This document shows positions 60,002-64,000 of a DNA stretch of 64,000 bases, in pieces. The translations under genes were made by a program, and so were the position numbers. Under the pieces are notes generated by a model, which had not been told where the DNA came from, made no database searches, and worked only from the letters and a program-made list of their open reading frames with translations. The stretch spans positions 1-64,000 of the forward strand of contig CAWBCI010000087.1 of the NCBI GenBank assembly GCA_963787195.1, read 5' to 3'. The stretch comes from CAWBCI01 sp963787195. Lineage in GTDB: Bacteria > Bacteroidota > Bacteroidia > Bacteroidales > JAGOPY01. Every line of letters begins with the position of its first letter. Position 1 is the first letter of the stretch.

Positions 60002-62900
60002 CTAGGGTAATGAGGTATTTAGATTGATAGTCTGTCCATCTGGTATCAACGGAGTTATCGATTTTAAGTATTCCGAACGAAGGGCATTTTTATTCTCCAC
60101 GAAAGGCCTGATCTGGAATAAGCAAATCTTATCGTCCTTAAAGCCCAGTTCGATATCGAAAGGGCCTGTGGATTTTGAGTATGGATCGGAGCCCATTTTC
60201 TGCCTGACCTGTCCGGCAAATTCCCTGATTTGCACTAAATTTTTTTCAGAGAGGATGGGCTCATTAAAAGTCGCTGCTATTTTCACAGTTCCCCCACTTG
60301 AGGGTAGTGAAGTATAATAAGCCTCGCGGCAGGGAGAAAGTAAAACATTTTCTCCATTAGCCTTAAGCAGATATGATTCGGCGGCCTGGCCTTCAACAGC
60401 GCCACCGGCCCCACGGCTGAAGGCTATGGTAAGGTCGTTCTCCGTGTCTGTCATTATACCTTTGGTAATCAACACGCCCGAATAATCCACATTTACACCC
60501 GGAATAATGAGAATGGAAGGATACACGTTTTCAGGATTCAGTAAATAGCGCTGCCTCCACTTGTAACTTCTTTCAAGATAAGGTGAAGCCCAAACTTCCT
60601 CAATACCATCCAGAATTTTTTCCCTTTCTAAGACATTGAATAAGGTCAGGTTCAATCCTGCGCCGGTAAAATCCTTCAGGTCCTCCATATTGGTATCGCT
60701 TCTGAGGAAAACCGGAATATCCCCAATCTTCTTCCCCAAAATACTTGCAAAAGATTGTTCCAGATCAGAAACAAAATCAGGTCTTAATGGCATTGTTCTG
60801 ATATCTTTCCTCAACACCTCCAATTCGGAGAGGATATATGCATCAATTTCGCCTTCACTTATACCTTGCTTCGACATTTCTTCCGCCTTTTTAAAAGCAG
60901 TGTTCAGGAATTCCCAATAACTTATCCCTTTTCCGGGAATGATCTGTTGCATATGCTGATAAAAAATCCCGAAAGGAATTATAAAACCCTCTACTACATA
61001 ATCGGGGAATAAATGCTTCAATTGTCCGAGATTGGCAGCTTTGGGGCCACATAGTATACCCGACTGACTCGAATTTACATTCCGGAGGTTTAAAATTTTG
61101 CTTTGTTTAAGATCGATTTTATCGACAGGGACCTTTATTTTTTCCTCATTTCTCTTCTTTGTTTCAAACAATTTTTTCTCAATGGCAGTCATCTGGTCGG
61201 CAGCTTTCATGATAACCGTTCCTTTATAAGAAACGGCATAGAACACTTTCTTTCCATTATATTTTTTAAGATCTTCAAGGTTTTCCGAAGAAATTACCGC
61301 ATTGGGAATACCAAGATTTCGCGCAAGTAATTGCACATGCGAAACCATATTCCCTTCGGTAACCGTGGCAATACCCGCAACCGGTTTCAGATCGGCCGGA
61401 GGATGATTAAAAACATATATTTTATCCCCCGAAATATTAGTATTCTCATTTATTTCATTGATTACAACAAGTTCCCCCAGGGCGTAGCCTGGATTTATTC
61501 CCCTGATATGGCTTTGCCCTTTGATATCCATCACATTATTCGAAAGATGGGCCTGGACCGAAATAAAATCTCCCAGTTCACTCACGCAATTTCCAAGGGG
61601 AAGCATTACTGAAGATCTGATCATATCATCGTTAAAGCCTTGCACGAGTGGCTCAAACCCGCTATACAGATCAATTACATCTTTATAAACACCCCGGGGC
61701 ATTGCGGCCCCCCATTCGATCATTCTCCTGGAATTTTCCAGGATATTATTTAAATCCTTTAACGGAATAAATTGCGCTTCCGGGGTTTGGAGAAAAGTTC
61801 TCAGTTTTTCCCATTCCCATAATTCAATATATCCGGCGCCTGCCGATGCCATTCCTAAGTAATAGGTTTTATTCAGCAGATCCTGCAATGTATTGTTTTT
61901 CCAGGATCCTGTTTCCCTGAAAAGGATTTCCTCCAGTCTGAGAGAAATATCGAGTAAAGCCAATCGTCCGGAACTTTTAGGAATTGATAGGATTTGTTCA
62001 CGGATAAGCCAAATCAATTTAGATAGTTCGATGTTTTTATCCTGGGCTGATAACTTATTGTACTGGTCAATTAGCCTTTGAAGGGATTTTCCAACTTCAC
62101 TGTCTTTCGGAATATATTTCAGATATTTTTTTAAGGAATTCAAATCGGCCGGCTGATAGATGCTTTCCATGTTACGGATCAACTCGTCCATTTTCTTTAG
62201 CTGTTCAGGATTGAGCTTGTTTTTATTAGCTTCCTTGAACTGTTTAACAGTTATGATATCTTCAGGGCCCGGCTGTCCATGGATTTTTATCCGGATATTT
62301 AAGAAGGCAGGGATACTGTCGGAAAGTTCTTTGGATATGGAACGGACCATTTGAGTCTTGCTTTCATCACCCTGGTGCGGAATATCCTTTGCCGCTTCAC
62401 GTATCAGGAAAAAGTTTTGTTTTATGTTTTGATCATCTGCAAGAAGCCACTTAAAAAAATCGACCCCCCAATTTTCCTCATCCTCAGCCTGCACGGCACC
62501 ACGATAAAATTGAGCTCTCTTTAAAATCCATCCATTATCGGTCCTGAATAGATATTTTTCGATCTGGTATTGCTTCAGTCGTGAATGGAAATTATTTGTA
62601 TCCCAGAAATCATTAAAATCAGTTGTAGCAAGGATTTGGCCCAGGTAGATATGCCTGCTTTTTGCAAGTGACACAACCTCGTCTTTATAGCGGGCTCTTT
62701 GCAAACCCGGTTCCGGACAGCGTTCCTGGGGAGGCAGGGTCGTCCCGTCGGAACAAAACCAGCGTATGTCCTTGTAAGGGCCTTTCAGATCTATTCTTAT
62801 AAGCCTCAAGCATATTTTTAATCTGGCTGTTATCCGGTATTTGAGGCCACACCACGAGTGGTGCTAACAAATATAGTATGGCGATTAAAATCTTTTTCAT
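60002..62900 (-). CDS. Exported PEP-synthase/glucan-dikinase-like protein, with 5' frameshift
   Basis: A protein of about 965 residues with an apparent signal peptide (MKKILIAILYLLAPLVVWPQ) in a frame that must shift near 62791-62796 to reach the main 935-codon frame. The N-terminal half is unrecognised. Then comes a swivelling phospho-histidine domain (GNMVSHVQLLARNLGIPNAV, conserved His) followed by a PPDK-type ATP-binding domain (FLRSDTNMEDLKDFTGAGL, FDIELGFKDDKICLFQIRPF). The PEP/pyruvate barrel is missing. This order (His domain before the ATP domain) is that of glucan, water dikinases, not of PEP synthase. Its acceptor is unknown. Confidence 0.75.
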
Positions 62901-63011
62901 CAGTTTTAAGGATATCGGGATTGAATGTACAAAAAAAAAGTGCAAGATGCGAAGCTTATAAATAACGAAGCAACGCAGCTTGCACAAATAAATCTGTTTT
63001 TACCTTTTACT

Positions 63012-63437
63012 TTATTTTTTCAATAAATCGCGGATCTCAGTTAGTAAAATTTCTTCTTTTGTAGGGGCAGGAGGAGCTTCGGGGGCGGCTTCTTCTTTCT
63101 TTTCAAATCTCTCTTTCACAGTGTTATAGAATTTAACGACAAGGAATATAGCAAAAGACACGATGAGAAAAGTGATGATGGTATTGATAAAAACGCCGTA
63201 TGCTATAGCTACTTCAGCGACTCCATCACCCGCTCCGGCAACTGATTCAGCTATTCCAGGCTGAAGTACAACTTTAAGTGTCGAGAAATCAACTCCACCT
63301 AAGAGCAAGCCAATTGGCGGCATCAGGATGTCGTTCACAAAAGATTTCACGATAGCTCCGAAATAAAGGGCCATGATCAAACCAACGGCCATCTCCAATA
63401 CATTACCCCTTAGGATAAATTTCTTAAATTCATTCAT
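63012..63437 (-). CDS. mscL: Large-conductance mechanosensitive channel MscL
   Basis: A 141-residue inner-membrane channel that opens on osmotic down-shock. The start FKKFILRGNVLEMAVGLIMALYFGAIV, the periplasmic loop, the second helix (about 75-100) and the charged C-terminal bundle (KEEILLTEIRDLLKK) are all typical. The linker before the bundle is Pro/Ala/Glu-rich. It stands alone. Confidence 0.95.
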   Translation of the reverse strand: MNEFKKFILRGNVLEMAVGLIMALYFGAIVKSFVNDILMPPIGLLLGGVDFSTLKVVLQPGIAESVAGAGDGVAEVAIAYGVFINTIITFLIVSFAIFLVVKFYNTVKERFEKKEEAAPEAPPAPTKEEILLTEIRDLLKK

Positions 63438-63527
63438 GTTTCTGGTTGTTTAGTTTATAATTGGGTAAAAGGGAAAATTCAGTATAAATATATTCAATAA
63501 ACGGATTATGTGCAAAAAATGTTTGGG

Positions 63528-63555
63528 TATTGGATATTAGGTATTAGGTATTGGG
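63528..63555. repeat. Heptanucleotide array, TATTAGG/TATTGGG type (4 units)
   Basis: TATTGGA, two TATTAGG and TATTGGG, the same unit family as at 42291 and 42937. A further three units (TATTGGC, TATTGGT, TAATGGT) lie at 63647-63667. Confidence 0.8.
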
Positions 63556-63594
63556 AATAAATAATAAAGTCACCCTTCTCAGTTGCGGAGAAAA

Positions 63595-63622
63595 CCTGTC
63601 CCGCTTTTTGCGGGAGGACAGG
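63595..63622. repeat. REP-like hairpin
   Basis: CCTGTCCCGC and GCGGG-AGG-ACAGG form a 10-bp stem with a T5 loop and a 3-nt bulge. It has no T-tract or gene nearby, so it looks like a repetitive extragenic palindrome rather than a terminator. Confidence 0.55.
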
Positions 63623-63696
63623 GATGAGGTCATAATGGGTGACGGGTATTGGCTATTGGTTAATGGTTTTAGGATTTTGGTGATTCTTGGAGCTTT

Positions 63697-63757
63697 AGTG
63701 CCTCCGTGGCTATAAAAAAAAATAGAATAGCCAGGATTTTTTAGCCACAAAAGCACT
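63697..63757. repeat. Imperfect inverted repeat
   Basis: Arms AGTGC-N5-TGGCTA (63697-63712) and TAGCCA-N5-GCACT (63742-63757) flank an A-rich spacer. It lies in the 563-bp gene-free right edge (63438-64000), which otherwise contains only the short repeats listed here. Confidence 0.5.
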
Positions 63758-63826
63758 GATGCACTGAGGATTACACGGAATTTGAATTCTAAATTTTTCA
63801 TGATTACTGCCATGTCTGGGTGAATG

Positions 63827-63868
63827 CTGACTGACGACTGCTGACTGGCGACTGCTGACTGCTGACTG
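63827..63868. repeat. Heptanucleotide array, CTGACTG type (6 units)
   Basis: CTGACTG, ACGACTG, CTGACTG, GCGACTG and two CTGACTG units, in register. This is the same repeat, in another phase, as ACTGCTG at 41396. Confidence 0.85.
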
Positions 63869-63885
63869 ACGACATATTAATAAGA

Positions 63886-63943
63886 TTTGGGACTTGTCTT
63901 TTGGGATTTATTTGTCTTTTGGGATTTGTCTTTTGGGATTTCC
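63886..63943. repeat. 14-nt tandem repeat, TTTGGGATTTGTCT type
   Basis: TTTGGGACTTGTCT, a longer variant of 18 nt, TTTGGGATTTGTCT and a partial fourth copy. The unit is twice seven nucleotides. Confidence 0.75.
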
Positions 63944-64000
63944 CCACGTTTTGAACAAAATTTTCTTCATAAGTTTTCCCCGGGAACATCATAATTTCCG

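Overview
The window reads as chromosomal DNA of an anaerobic or fermentative Bacteroidota member, most likely uncultured and Bacteroidales-like. The signs are recurrent TAnnTTTG promoter elements with little Shine-Dalgarno sequence, a type IX secretion sorting domain, a DUF4251 protein, glycoside hydrolase lipoproteins of families GH127 and GH2, an outer-membrane alginate-export-type barrel, and exported proteins with lipoboxes. No rRNA, tRNA, CRISPR, prophage or transposase gene was recognised. REGION 1 (1-7.5 kb): the 5' part of rlmI, an alcohol dehydrogenase, an MBL hydrolase, a glutamine amidotransferase, a GH127 lipoprotein, a membrane PAS protein without a kinase, and a DUF4251 protein. 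REGION 2 (7.6-14.1 kb): an Rrf2 regulator followed by a Pst-type ABC importer with two tandem binding lipoproteins and an outer-membrane porin; there is no phoU. REGION 3 (14.3-31.6 kb) is the metabolic centre: a hoxFUYH-hoxW-DHOD-like operon for a group 3d NAD-coupled [NiFe] hydrogenase, a nicotinamide-riboside-kinase-like gene, hypF, hypD, hypE and hypB for cofactor assembly, trmO, rex, and a divergent carbamate kinase / ornithine carbamoyltransferase pair. Three 18-bp Rex-type operators lie in front of hoxF, rex and the carbamate kinase gene, two of them over the predicted transcription start. NADH/NAD state therefore probably controls hydrogen metabolism and carbamoyl-phosphate ATP formation together. 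REGION 4 (31.6-46 kb): transporters (SLC13, EamA, amino acid permease, MATE, MFS), a GH2 enzyme, DNA repair (tag), a methyltransferase, a TMEM175-like channel and a TonB-type protein. The MATE gene is preceded by a leader-peptide / terminator attenuator and a second small ORF overlapping its start. REGION 5 (46-54.6 kb): a T9SS cargo protein, a lipocalin-like protein, an ICMT-like methyltransferase, an exported rubrerythrin with a two-component system and a DUF2231 protein, and a membrane metalloprotease with a helix-hairpin-helix domain. REGION 6 (54.9-63.4 kb): two class-A beta-lactamase-fold serine hydrolases around a nucleotide-transporter/HEAT fusion, an exported dikinase-like protein and mscL. 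Three features cut across the window. First, intergenic arrays of 7-nt units (and one of 8-nt units) sit mostly at gene 3' ends between 36 kb and the right edge. Second, a hairpin-rich dispersed repeat occurs in three copies. Third, seven genes carry nine single-step frameshifts, which look more like sequence error than decay but cannot be decided here.
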